Below, piece by piece: positions 11,261-21,458 of a stretch of DNA of 64,000 bases. Source of the stretch: Siphonodentalium dalli (taxonomy: Eukaryota > Mollusca > Scaphopoda > Gadilida > Siphonodentaliidae); the NCBI GenBank assembly GCA_032622095.1, contig CP136066.1, forward strand, positions 187,526,716 through 187,590,715. The letters are read 5' to 3'. Numbering within the stretch: the first letter of the stretch is position 1; each line of letters begins with the position of its first letter. The notes beneath the pieces were generated by a model, which did no database searches, had not been told where the DNA came from, and worked only from the letters and a program-made list of their open reading frames with translations. A program made the translations under genes and the position numbers.

Positions 11261-12052
11261 CTAAGGTTTTGATGCTAACATCACAACGAGCTGGTGTGTT
11301 CCAACAACCCGTTCTTTTCCTCTACTCTTGTAAATGCTCCTCAGCATTAGTTCAAAATCCTGCAAAAGATTGCAGGCGGGTTCTATCTCTTTTCTTGTAC
11401 GCCAAGCAGAGAAAGATTTGATATAACCGACGAAACCATCGACGGAGTACTCCTTCGTGACGTCGTATTCACTCCTCGTCCAATCACAACCAAATGGTGA
11501 CAATATGCCGGCGAATTTCGTCTGACAGAGTTTGATGTTCTTATAAATGGGGCCATGTGATATGTCTTCAAAGAACTCCTTGAACAAACGGTCGGCTTCT
11601 TCGATATCGATTCGTGGAATCGTGTTATAATAATATACAGCCAAGGTAGCACCGCTCTTTAAAACCCGTCTGACTTCTTTGAAGAAAGACTCCATTGGCT
11701 GGAACCAATGAAGGGCACATGCGACAGTCAATAAATCCACCGTTTCAGACTCGATGAATCCAACAGCTTCCGCGCTTCCGTGAATAAATTGAGCCTCTTC
11801 CATCTTTTTCATGGCTTCTTCAATCTGGGAACTACTGGAGTCTATCCCGACCACAGTCTTATATAATTTGATCAACGGGCGTGTGCTCTGGCCGCTTCCA
11901 CAACCAACATCTATGGCCAGATTGAAGGCACAGTCTTTGTTATTAGTCATACAAAAATTAACTATCTCCAGGTATAGTTCATCTGGATATCCAGGTCGGT
12001 GTGCGGAGTACATTTTAGAAATGTCCCGATCCGCAAATGGATTGTTACTCAT
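11261..12052 (-). CDS. Class I SAM-dependent methyltransferase, single exon
   Basis: The protein has 263 residues when started at the ATG at 12052; the same frame is open 47 codons further upstream, but that part lacks domain-like sequence. The N-terminal segment FADRDISKMYSAHRPGYP is typical of the small-molecule methyltransferase family that includes yeast trans-aconitate methyltransferase and animal proteins labelled DDB_G0268948-like. Motif I is at residues 45-55 (LAIDVGCGSGQ), with an acidic residue at 71 (GID). The motif IV-like stretch VDLLTVACALHWF is at 105-117, followed by RVLKSGATLAVY at 129-140. Length agrees with a complete Methyltransf_11-type protein and no stop interrupts it. 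Absence of introns suggests either a retrocopy or a naturally intronless gene. The substrate cannot be told from sequence; the enzyme is presumably cytosolic. No close neighbouring gene gives context. Confidence 0.88.
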   Translation of the reverse strand: MSNNPFADRDISKMYSAHRPGYPDELYLEIVNFCMTNNKDCAFNLAIDVGCGSGQSTRPLIKLYKTVVGIDSSSSQIEEAMKKMEEAQFIHGSAEAVGFIESETVDLLTVACALHWFQPMESFFKEVRRVLKSGATLAVYYYNTIPRIDIEEADRLFKEFFEDISHGPIYKNIKLCQTKFAGILSPFGCDWTRSEYDVTKEYSVDGFVGYIKSFSAWRTRKEIEPACNLLQDFELMLRSIYKSRGKERVVGTHQLVVMLASKP

Positions 12053-12356
12053 ATTCTTCAGTTGTTTTAGTGATATATTAGTAGTTAAGTCGGGCAAAAC
12101 GCGTCTATCCCTTATGTCTGGTCCTGGTGCTATGATCGAGATCGAAGCCAATTGGTGAAAATGCATATATCTTATGTACATTATGCAGATCAAATTTGCT
12201 TAGTGTATGTACTAATTAAACTGGCAGAAAGTGTGCAACAGAGGATTAAGTGAAGGTAGTACACCAGCCGCAGATGCTGTTCGTGCTAATTTGTTTCATT
12301 CATTTCTAGTGCATGACGTACATACAGTATATCTCTCTGCGATTTGATCTGTTTTG
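12053..12356. other. Upstream flank of the methyltransferase
   Basis: This would hold the promoter and 5' UTR on the minus strand. No clear TATA box at a sensible spacing, splice acceptor or upstream exon is visible. Confidence 0.4.
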
Positions 12357-12819
12357 TTAAAGGTACTCAATCCTATCAGAGGGTCCCCATATCATCAAGA
12401 TACAACAACAACAACAACATTTCTTCAAAATACGCTTTAGTTATCAGAATCGATTAATTGCAACAAAATAATGCTAACCACTGTCAACTATGGTGTCATA
12501 TTTCCCAAAATGTGTTATTTTCAACATTTTGTTCAACGAAATAGAGCCGTATTATCACTTGGGTATTCACGAAATTTAGCCGTATTACCACTTGTTTTTA
12601 GAGTTATCCATCTTCATCCGCAATTTTGATCGAGACCATCCTTTTGACGGCGTGTTTCTGGGCCACAGCGATTAAAATAACAAACTTCAAAAATCGATAC
12701 ATGTATTTGATCACTCTGAGCTTTGATGGGTAGGTTCCTCGACTCGAATCAGATATTTTTACCCCCGAAGCCAAATAAATAGTAGTTTAGGGGTGTTTAA
12801 TCGGATTGAGTACCTTTAA
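12357..12819. mobile_element. TTAA-flanked MITE, family E, copy 1
   Basis: The termini are TTAA-AGGTACTCAATCC and GGATTGAGTACCT-TTAA. The interior is non-coding and includes a CAACAACAACAACAACA tract. A second copy in inverse orientation is at 23212-23651 with the same ends and interior words (GTTCAACGAAAT, ATCAGATA). The TTAA flank suggests piggyBac-type mobilisation. Confidence 0.75.
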
Positions 12820-13079
12820 TTACTGGGTGGCCGGGAATTGAACACTCTCAAGTGCCAGTGTTTGTTAAAGTTGTATGACTCTGAACAGAGAATCAGTTGA
12901 CGGATTATAACAACTGACTTTGCTAGTAATACAATATTTCGCCAGATTATGTGAAGATTCCACAAGGCTACGGACATTATTTTCTGTTTGTGTCCTATAA
13001 TTTTCAGATGCCGGTATTTTAATATCAGATGAGTCCCCACCAATAAGTCATGTAATGAATTGCTTTTGTATAATGAAAT

Positions 13080-13480
13080 ATGAACTTTGATATTAGAGGC
13101 GAAATCAGTGGACCAATAGGCTTGAAAATTCTGCCCAGAGAAATATTATGGAGCATGGATTATTCCCGCGCAATACTACTTTGACCACAGCGTATCGATT
13201 TGTCCTGTACCGATCTTCCAGTCGATTACATTTTAGCGAACATTGCTACAGTGCCAATGCACTTGACCCCTGAATGTCCAACTAAATGCAGGAATTTCAC
13301 CACACATATTAATGTACTACTGGATTTGGTATCTACAAACATTCAAATGTATGGAAGAAGAACAATATAAGTTACCTATATAGAAGCATATATTTGAATG
13401 TATAATTGAATCTATTTAAAAAAGGAAACAGATATTCGGGACTTTGAGCATTATTTGAAAATTTCGAGTGTATTGGGGCA
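13080..13480 (-). repeat. Solo arm of the foldback composite repeat
   Basis: Inverse copy of the 6430-6880 type sequence, recognised by GAAGCATATATTTGAATG, AAATGCAGGAATTTCACCAC and TTTGGTATCTACAAACATTC. No partner arm is nearby, so it is a fragment. Confidence 0.65.
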
Positions 13481-13839
13481 CTTTGGGGGGAGCTTCCAAT
13501 TCTTTGCATTTTTGTTCATTTTCGTGACATGGTCATACCCAAAGCAATCTTGCTGCCACGCGTTTCCTCGAACCATTCCAAAAGAAGGATCAATGGTTGC
13601 ACAAGTGAAGGTTTGTACTATTTGTTCCCAAATTGGTTAAGTTATTGTTAGAATTTAAAATATTATTGGGCAATTACTCGGTATTTGTCAATTGATGAAG
13701 AATATTCTTCATTTGAACAGCAATTTCACAAACTAATACTCGTAGAAATTCGTCGTATTTTTTTTTTTTTGTAAACAAGGTATAAAGCAAATCTTGTGAA
13801 GGTTCCAGTTCTCTATTGAGGGCTCCGAATCTTTGCATC

Positions 13840-14185
13840 TTAAAGGCCCACTTAATTTTCGAGTCGCCGATTATTTTGTATAGCCTTGATATACGGTTTT
13901 AATAACAATATAGGCCATGAAATATGATTAAAATACCATAATTCACCACCAACGTCTGTGTCTTAGAAGATGACCATAGAGAAATAGAAAACAGCTGAAA
14001 TGATAAAAGGATTACACCCTTTTGTATCCCAGATTGCAACAGAATTCAAACTTAAAATGTCTTTTCAATGGAAGGGGAATAACTCTATCTTTAAAATATT
14101 GGGGTTTTCCCCTCCATTGAAAACAATACACTTGGCACAACAAAACCAGACGAAACATAAGCACAAAACAAGATGGTAACTCAAC
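13840..14185 (+). mobile_element. TTAA-flanked MITE family D, 3'-truncated
   Basis: Starts TTAA-AGGCCCACTTAATTTTCG and shares long interior stretches with 17209-17683, such as GGTTTTAATAACAATATA and AATGGAAGGGGAATAA. The usual right end (CGAAAATTAAGTGGGCCT) is missing. Confidence 0.7.
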
Positions 14186-14202
14186 AATAACATCATCACC
14201 CC

Positions 14203-14686
14203 CGCGTACGTGGTATCGCCAAAACCGAGGGTATCGCCAAAACCGAGAAAATGGGAAAGTCATTTTCACGTATATGATATGGGGATATGTTTGTTTCTCA
14301 TCGTAAAACAGACAACGAACAACGCATGTGTATGTCCACATGAAGCAAGAGTATTTATCCATCCGCTGTCAATCAGTTTTCCCAGATCAAACCATTTAAG
14401 ATTTTTTGGCGAATTTTTTCAATAGTGTTTTTGCTTTTGCTCACTCAAACTTTCGAGAACATCCACCCACTAGTATAGTTCCTGGACTTCCACACTGCCA
14501 AAACAAATGCCGGTATATAGTTGAATCTGTTAATGAAGCATAGGATTCAACAGAATTTAAAAAATCAGTGTCGTTTTCAATATCCGCGCGATATGGATGG
14601 ACCATTGTCGGCCCAGAAAGATGTTAACGCCGCAGATGAAGATGTCACCGAACGCCGATCATCTGTACAGTAAATATGCGTATCAC
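14203..14686 (+). repeat. 484-bp dispersed duplicate, copy 1 (partner 59283-59768)
   Basis: Same orientation as the partner and roughly 95% identical by eye. It starts after the word CGTACGTGGTATCGCC and stops abruptly after TATGCGTATCAC. It contains a 26-codon open frame (14593-14673, starting MDGPLSAQKDVNAADEDV) preserved in both copies. The rest is non-coding. It may be a mobile element or a duplicated promoter plus first exon. Confidence 0.75.
14593..14673 (+). other. 26-codon ORF conserved in both duplicates, possible first exon
   Basis: ATG GAT GGA opens 26 codons ending in TAA. The copy at 59675-59755 differs by three silent changes and two amino-acid changes (E to K and S to A), with no frame disruption. 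In both copies ACA or GCA followed by GTAAATATG could be a weak splice donor just before the stop. Function is unknown, and the conservation could simply reflect recent duplication. Confidence 0.25.
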
Positions 14687-15037
14687 TTAAGGAGATTTTT
14701 CGCACAGAAGTTGGACAGAGTCTCTTTGTTTCACCATATCTGGAATTTTCTAACTAGGAACGCTCTTTATTGCACACCCAAAATACGAAATACAGAAAAA
14801 TACAAAAGAATTAAAACGTTCAATACAAAATTGTAAGTTGTTCTTAAACAAATACAAACCTATTACGTCAACAATGTCATTGGCGACGTCAACTTCAACA
14901 GAAAATGTCTTCGCTAAATTATGGGGTACAGTCTACATTAAGCACATGTTTGTTCAATTAAATATAACAATATCGACCTAAATGTTAGAATGTTACAAGC
15001 TGCAATCTTCAGAATGTGCAATAAACATAGAACAACA

Positions 15038-15174
15038 CAGTTGTGTAAACATGTTAATGTTATTGCACTCGTGTGTCGTGCCGCGAGGTTAAACTAGAAC
15101 CTCCGGTTCTCGTTTTACCATCGTGTCACAACAAACTCGTGCAATAACGTTAACCAGTTCACACACTTGTGTCG
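15038..15174. repeat. Decayed hairpin
   Basis: The arms start CACAGTTGTGTAAACATG and end CACACACTTGTG, with about 75% complementarity around GAACCTCCGGTTC. The layout matches the hairpin heads at 5747 and 19190 and includes the shared word TGTCGTTCTRT, so it may be an old family member. Confidence 0.5.
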
Positions 15175-15740
15175 TTCTATCTATTTATTGTTCCATACAT
15201 AAGAACAGTCAGGGTCCGAGTTTTCTAAACTCTTTTATATGGCTCACTCGAGCTTTCCGTAATTTTGTCTACGTAATTTGGAAGGAGGTATAAGATAGGT
15301 TGATAAATACACGAAATATTGATATACCAGCTTCATAAGCTCTGAAATTTACTTTCCATTGTCACAGCCATTTTCCAAACTGTTTTCAGTTTTTCGCACA
15401 TAGCTGAAACAAAGGCTCATTGGATCCACCACATCAGGAATAGTCTAATATAACGCGCACATTTATGTTCCAAGCCGTGCACGCGGCTGTTTGTTTGTTG
15501 GGACCCAAACACCGCCTTCAAAGTTGTATTTTTTTCTGACTTCAATGTGTCTTTCTGGGACATATATTATCCATATAGAAAGGTATTTCACCAAAGTATT
15601 TATCGGCCTATTTCGATACCGGGAAAATTCAATTGGGAATATTATTAGGTTTATTTTTTGAGCGCAAACCGCCAAGGGGCTTTAAGTCTTTCTGTTGGAA
15701 ATAAAGTCGTGCATACAAGTTTTAAAATTTTAATCGACCT
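15175..15740. other. Non-coding upstream of the lectin gene
   Basis: Short frames only. Nothing recognisable was seen before the hAT-like MITE. Confidence 0.4.
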
Positions 15741-15748
15741 ATTTTGAA

Positions 15749-16004
15749 CAAGCCTTGAAATAGTGTGTCTGTCATTTGCAGAATGAGATACCCAGAGGGT
15801 GAATTTAGTGATGCTACCCCGCATAGCGGGCTAGCATCACCAAATTCACCCTCTGTGGATCTCATTCTGCTGAGGTGCAAACAGAATGAGGTCCCCAGAG
15901 GGTGAATTTGGTGGTGATGCTAGTCCGCTATGTGGGGTAGCATCACTAAATTACCCTCTGAGGACCCCATTCTGCAAATGACAGACACACTATTTCTAGG
16001 CTTG
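15749..16004. mobile_element. hAT-like MITE, copy 1, in lectin 5' flank
   Basis: The 256-bp element begins CAAGCCTTGAAATAG and ends with the complement (CTATTTCTAGGCTTG). It is flanked by identical 8-bp duplications ATTTTGAA (15741-15748 and 16005-16012). Two internal hairpins are built from ACCCCGCATAGCGGGCTAGC-type words with an ATA loop. An 8-bp target duplication is characteristic of the hAT superfamily. It ends 97 bp before the lectin start codon. Copy 2 lies in the first intron (16709-16962). Confidence 0.9.
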
Positions 16005-16100
16005 ATTTTGAACCCCCGGATTCGGACCGGGATTTAACAACCGCGATCTTAATTCCAAGATCCAAAGACACACGGGGTTTTAAAAAGTTTCGATTTATTA

Positions 16101-16374
16101 ATGTATCTTCGAACAGTCATACCGTTTCTCTATATATCGTCAATTGTTAACGCCTCAGAACCTTTAAGTAATCTTTACATTTCAGTACTGAAACAGTCGC
16201 AGCATCTCTATCGCCGTTTCCCAGAGGACAATGAAATGTGGACAATCAGTCTGCATGCGTTATATACCTGGCATGATGCAGAGAAGGATTGTCAGCAAAA
16301 GGGCGGAGAATTGCTGCCAATCAGCAGCACCAAAGTCCTCCACAAGTTCAATGGTCTTGTAGTTGACTATCCAG
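16101..16374 (+). CDS. Secreted C-type lectin-like protein, exon 1
   Basis: Exon 1 encodes residues 1-91 plus one base. A signal peptide is likely at 1-18 (MYLRTVIPFLYISSIVNA). The first half of a C-type lectin domain follows: TWHDAEKDCQQKGGELLPIS at 56-75 with Cys64, the usual W..A...C...GG.L pattern. The exon ends at CCAG|GTAATA (phase 1). Reading on into the intron gives a stop at 16470-16472, whereas splicing to 19661 restores the domain. The joined protein is 173 residues, one domain only, as expected for a soluble immune or adhesion-type lectin. The start ATG was chosen because the signal peptide begins there. A hAT-like MITE lies just upstream and could influence expression. Confidence 0.8.
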
Positions 16375-16708
16375 GTAATAATAAGTACATATCAGTCTAT
16401 ATGCAGTCAGTCCGTCCTTACCTCGTCATCCAGCCATACACATCAGAGTTGTGGCCCTTGTTTGACTTATAAAACTCCCCCATATCCGGCAATGTATGTT
16501 TTAGTGTCATAATAATGCAGTGCGTGGCAACAAGGGGTGTAAATTTCATCAGTTGAAATTTCTAGAGCATGGCATAAATGTTTACTCTAGCTACGCCCTT
16601 GAATATCATATTCCACCAGATCAAAACATGGGAACTTGTTTATGTTCTTATCTGTTCTGATGAGGAACTTTATGCCATGCATTTAACAAACAATTCAGGG
16701 AATATATT

Positions 16709-16962
16709 CAAGCCTTGAAATAGGGTGTCTGTCATTTGCAGAATGAGGTCCCCAGAGGGTGAATTTAGTGATGCTACCCCGCATAGCGGGCTAGCATCAC
16801 CAAATTCACTCTCTGGGAACCTCATTCTGCTGAGGTGTAAGCAGAATGAGGCCCCCAGCGGGTGAATTTGGTGATGCTAGCCCGCTATGCGGGGTAGCAT
16901 CACTAAATTCACCCTCTGGGGACCTCATTCTGCAAATGACAGACACCCTATTTCAAGGCTTG
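16709..16962. mobile_element. hAT-like MITE, copy 2, in lectin intron
   Basis: 254 bp with the same CAAGCCTTGAAATAG ends and paired internal hairpins as copy 1. The target duplication is AATATATT on both sides (16701-16708 and 16963-16970). It is closely similar to copy 1, so both are fairly recent. Confidence 0.9.
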
Positions 16963-17208
16963 AATATATTTCTTTGTTGATACTTATTTCTTGGTAATCT
17001 AGTTTACAGTAAAGGGGGTCCGCGAACTCGAGATTGCATGATTTTGTTACTTTTGTGAGTCGATAATATCGATATCGCCATAAACATTGCATTGATTAAT
17101 CGGGAGGAATTCCATGATTGTAAGCGATTCGAATCAAAAGCGGCTCACAAAGTCACAGAAAACATGCAATATCGAGTTGGGATTTTCACCTACTTTAAAA
17201 TACATTAT

Positions 17209-17683
17209 TAATGGTACATTTAATTTTCGAGTCACCGATTTGTTTTATAATGCCTTGAAACACGGTTTTAATAACAATATATACCATAACAAATTATTAA
17301 AATACTACAATGCATCAGCATTTGAAACGTCTGTGTCTCAGAAGATGCCCACACAGAAACAGAAAATAGCTTAAATCATAGAAAGATTCCCCCCGTTATG
17401 GCCCCCAGAATGCAACAGAATTCAAACTAGAAACATAGTTTCAATGGAAGGGGAATAAGTCTATGTCTTAAGATACAGAGTTATTCCCCTTCAATTGAAA
17501 ATGAAACTTTAGCACATAACGCCAAGTCGGTATCTAAAAAAACCCCAACCTGTTCACAGTGTATTACATCGAATAAGTTGATAATACAATGTTTTTGGAG
17601 CTTCCTCTTTCAAATGGTATAAAATATGGCATATATTTTAAATAAAATTATCTGGGGGTTCGAAAATTAAGTGGGCCTTTTAT
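17209..17683 (+). mobile_element. MITE family D, worn copy
   Basis: The left end is degraded (GGTACATTTAATTTTCGAG) and the right end is CGAAAATTAAGTGGGCCTTT. The interior matches 13840-14185 on the left side and 25939-26364 on the right (TTTGGAGCTTCCTCTTTCAA). It lies in the lectin intron. Confidence 0.65.
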
Positions 17684-17767
17684 GAACAGGTATTAATAGA
17701 GAAATATATTAGCTGCACTATAATAGAGGGCGATACGAAGTTACTGAAACTATAATCGCGAGAGAAA

Positions 17768-18106
17768 GCACTTGTGTAATGTGATGACTCAGTGCAACAT
17801 CGTGCGTGTGAATGACAAGGAATTTGTCTTTAGTAATAGGATAACAGAACAGTTGTTAACCTTCTTCTCTGGGGACATTATACAGTTGTCGCCCGCTGTC
17901 GAGGGAGACATTGAGATTTGTCACCCGCTCGAGAACGGAATGTCTCACGAGGAGCGCAGCTCCGAGGGAGACATTCCGTTCTCGAGTGGGTGACAAATCT
18001 CGATGTCTCCCGAGAAGAAGGGCAACAACTGTTTTGTTATCCGATTATACCACAGACAAAAATCCTTGCCATCCACACGCACGATGTTGCACTGAGTCAC
18101 GAGTGC
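17768..18106. repeat. Giant hairpin (about 340 bp)
   Basis: The arms run inward from GCACTTGTG (left) and GAGTGC (right). They share long complementary stretches: GACTCAGTGCAACATCGTGC, then GGATAACARAACAGTTGT, then CATTCCGTTCTCGAG. The centre is GGAGC-GCA-GCTCC with a 3-nt loop. The left arm carries about 40 extra bases. It begins a larger repeat (to about 19080) in which GGGCGACA words recur. It lies in the lectin intron, so the pre-mRNA could fold here. Confidence 0.85.
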
Positions 18107-19080
18107 TTAAATTTCTTTCCCGATTATGTATATTTTCAGTAACTACTTATCGTCCTATAGGATTTCTGTTCCATAAAGATAGTCAAGCGTTTGATAATCA
18201 GCGTTTATTTACGATCATTTTGGTGGTTAAATCGTCAATATCGGTCCATGCAATGTAAACCAATAAGCCATATAGGTATGTTATCGCCTTCTGAAATGTG
18301 GCATAGTCAATGTCGTCTTGTGTGCGGAATTTACTCGCGATGTTCATTTCATAACGGTCTTCCTCGAAAGCTATTGGGAAGTTGTCAATTTCATTAATGT
18401 ACATTCATATCTGTCAGTGCTCCCAAGTACATGGCGATCCTCGCACAAAAATACTTCTATGATCACAGTGCAGACATCGCGGAGCGGTCTGATATCATGG
18501 ATAAGCTTACAGTACCATTCATTCGCGACAAACGTATGCATTATGTTGTCTACCAGCAAACATTTATAACCAACCAACCCCAATGGATCAACTCTTTCAA
18601 TCTTGCACCATAATGTCGACATGAATATATTGAATCACCGAGATGTTTCGATATAAAAAGTACATAATAACGCTTGTCCGATAAAAGTATCAACTTAAAG
18701 TTCGAATATTAGTGTTCACTAAATATATGCAAATTAGCAAACACCACAACTGGTGTGTTTTGCGAATCCGTGGGGTATATAAGAACTATGATTTTAGTAC
18801 GTCGTAGTGATGTGAAATAGATGAGTTACTGCAGTGTGTTTGGAGATATTCTTGCAACACAACATCAAGCGGGCGACAAAAACAATGTATCCCGGCTCAG
18901 CGGGCGACAGTGTGATTTGTCGCCCGGCACGTGATAGGACATGGGCCAATCAGAAGGGTTGAACATAGGGAGGAGGGTAACAAAGATATTTGTCACCCGC
19001 TCGAGAACGGGTGACAACTATCAAAGACTCCCTCGACAGCGGGCGACAATAGCATATTGTCGATAGGAGACATTTCACCC
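18107..19080. mobile_element. Body following the giant hairpin, with ORF remnants
   Basis: The right portion (18860-19075) reuses hairpin words, such as CACCCGCTCGAGAACGG at about 18996-19012 and GCGGGCGACA. It also contains CACGTG (18928) followed after 12 bp by CCAATCAGAAG. Two overlapping minus-strand frames (18622-18371, 83 codons; 18404-18198, 68 codons) and one plus-strand frame (18431-18613) are present. I recognise none of them. This may be a decayed coding part of an element, or chance. Confidence 0.3.
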
Positions 19081-19189
19081 CACGAGCTGGGACAGAATAT
19101 GTGGCCGTCTTAGAATATTACTGAAGTCGACGTTTCAATTGAAAATCTAACTTGAAGACAAAACACGTTTTGGTGAAATTTAACGACAG

Positions 19190-19510
19190 AATGACACGAG
19201 CCACGAGCGCGGAAAATTCCGTAGTCTCGAGTTCCATCCTTCCGCAATGGCACAAGTGCCGTACGAATCAACAAAACCATTCACATACATGTCGTTCTGT
19301 GTTTATTACACACCACCGGTCCTAAAATATGTGCATTTGAAACAGACTTTAAATGTTTAGTCAGGGCTTGTTTTGTCTTGCATGTGTGGTGGTGCATTTG
19401 GTTTACAGTTCATGTTTCGTGGTTGATGGGAACGTCATTTACGTCGTCTGACGACAACTGGGTGCGTATGGGACAAGTGTGACACACGGGGTGTGTAATA
19501 CGGCACAGCA
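19190..19510 (+). mobile_element. Half copy of the hairpin-headed element at 5745
   Basis: Contains only the right arm of the hairpin (CTCGAGTTCCATCCTTCCGC through TGTCGTTCTGTGTTTATTAC) plus the downstream body, including paired ACGTC words and a final GTGTGTAATACGGCAC. It lies in the lectin intron, 150 bp before exon 2. Confidence 0.65.
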
Positions 19511-19660
19511 AAAACGTTGTAATAATCTATTTTTGTTTTTCGTGTGTGTTGTTGAATGTGTCCGGAAGAGATATAGCCCCTATGAAGTGTTTGCCGATGT
19601 ACCTTATCGAGACTGGCATCTCGTGAGTCGTTAAAGTTCTATTTTCACCTTTATTCTCAG

Positions 19661-19908
19661 GTATCCTGGAAACGAACTCAGCCGGGTCGTATTGGGTCGG
19701 AGCGAATGACATTCTGGTGGAACATGACTGGAGGAATACAGACGGCTCTTCGGTTAGTTCTGGTTGGATCATATGGCAAAACGGCGAACCGAGTGGAGAT
19801 GGACGCTGTGGAGTACTGTTCTCCAGCTCGACATACCCGACATTCAAGGCGGGTGATTCTCGTTGCCAATCTCTCAAGAAGCACGTCTGCGTTTACGCAA
19901 TGAACTGA
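19661..19908 (+). CDS. Secreted C-type lectin-like protein, exon 2 (last coding exon)
   Basis: After TTATTCTCAG the exon supplies two bases of a split glycine codon, then residues 93-173. Landmarks are YWVGAND (102-108), W115, W127, W130, GEPSGDGRCG (133-142), SRC (158-160) and KKHVCVYAMN at the end. Cys64 pairs with Cys168, and Cys141 with Cys160, by family analogy. The usual EPN or QPD sugar-binding triplet is EPS, and the downstream WND is not evident. Classical calcium-dependent mannose binding is therefore doubtful; it may bind another ligand. Stop TGA is at 19906-19908. Confidence 0.85.
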
Positions 19909-19924
19909 ATTCAGGGACATGTGC

Positions 19925-19969
19925 TAGCGGGGAGGGGGTGTGTGTGTGTGTGTGAGAGAGAGGGTGAGG

Positions 19970-20006
<37 letters not shown>
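19925..20006 (+). repeat. GT/GA microsatellite
   Basis: Runs of TG interrupted by AG and GGGTGA words, located just after the lectin stop codon in its probable 3' UTR. Confidence 0.9.
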
Positions 20007-20007
<1 letters not shown>

Positions 20008-20772
20008 TAAAAAAAATTCAAAAGTTGTAAATTTCATATCTGACACAGCATCAGTTGGAAATTTTAGACCAAGGTTGATATTAGCTCTGAATTTCCCACC
20101 ATTACTTATAGTGTGAAATATGTTGTTTTTAGTCCTAAAGTCATATGTGTATTATCGGTCAATTTTTACAAATTAAACAGCATCTCTCCCATGCAAACGA
20201 GACCATCTAGCCACGCCCCTGAAGTATATTATATACTGACATGGGACGTGGCTAGATGATACGTCTTTGTGGTGGCTATCAATTCACGATGTATAGTGTT
20301 GGCAACGCTCAATCCATAGTAAATGTATATATAGCTGATTTGAGGAACTCTTGTTGGAGAGAGAATAAAATTGTCTTTGGTTTTAGGTTATGTGGACTAT
20401 ATACTAAAGAAGGATCAACAAATTAGAAATAGGTTAGATATATCAACCAATCAAAAACGACATTCTGAGTGGTCAACCTCGTATGCCAAGATATTGTCGT
20501 TTGCAATCATTCGTGTTTTCACAACAAGGTTACCTGGAAACATGATTTGCTTTTGACATGATGTCCCGTATTACATCTTCGCAGAAGTTACGTACATATA
20601 TGTTGTATACTGTATGTACACATCTTTGTATAAAAACAAGATAGGAATTCTGTTTTGTATGTTTCATTATTCATGCACATACTTATGGTCGGTGAAACTG
20701 ACAATAGTCACTTTTTGATAGCGTTGCTATGGTTTCAATGTCCATAACCATAATCCGCGCCATCTCATTTAG
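20007..20772. other. Non-coding; small inverted repeat at 20204-20256
   Basis: Contains CCATCTAGCCACGCCCCTGA and its complement around a 20-bp spacer. Otherwise I see nothing here; it is probably 3' flank of the lectin gene. Confidence 0.4.
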
Positions 20773-20902
20773 ATCTGGATGACTATCCCCAAAGCAGGAC
20801 TTTCTACAGTTCTATGAACAATGCGCGCAGTGGGACGATCTCTTATCCAAAGGGCAAACATTCGCTACTCTGGTGCTCGCTTCCTGTAAACTTAAAGATA
20901 AG
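20773..20902 (+). CDS. Possible exon, unrecognised
   Basis: A 130-bp stretch sits between TCATTTAG and a strong donor (GATAAG|GTGAGT). One frame is open throughout, including LDDYPQSRTFYSSMNNARSG. It lies 0.86 kb after the lectin stop, so it would be an alternative 3' exon or belong to another gene. No domain is recognised. Confidence 0.22.
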
Positions 20903-20948
20903 GTGAGTGAGTAAATGTAGAGTTCTGGTGAGAGATGACTCAAGTTGG

Positions 20949-21370
20949 TGTACAGTTTTCAAGCAAATGTATGAAATAAATGTTATATTATATGTATACT
21001 TTTCCCATATATATACTCATTTAAGTTATTGTACAGTCACCATGCAGTCAGGGAGTGGCTTGAGTTTACGTCCCGTATCAATATAATTGTTTGAACGATC
21101 ATGTGCACTATCCGCGAATTTGATTACGTCTTGTACATGGAAATTCGTAAATAAATTGATGGCTCCATGCAGCCATAAATTAAATTTATATCAAATTATT
21201 AACTTTGATTTGAAGATTACCTATTAACCTGATCGTTCACAGAATACCTCTTCGACTCAAATTACTTATTTTTCTATATAATATCGATATTCGATCGTTG
21301 TTATATTACCGGGAATTTATTGAATGTACAGTAACCCTTAAGCAAATGTTCCGCCGAAAGAAAATAACAA
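20949..21370 (+). repeat. About 0.4-kb direct duplicate, copy 1 (partner 22462-22860)
   Basis: Both copies share AATGTATGAAATAAATGTTA, GTGGCTTGAGTT, TTACGTCTTGTAC and ATCGATATT-GATCGTT in the same order. They are about 1.51 kb apart. Many indels show the duplication is old. A family-B MITE lies between them. Confidence 0.7.
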
Positions 21371-21458
21371 TGTGAAAGATAACCATCCCCCCTTTCTCAA
21401 GCCAATGTTCGCTTACCAGTGATTTGAGCCGAAAGACATTTACAATTTAAAAATACTT

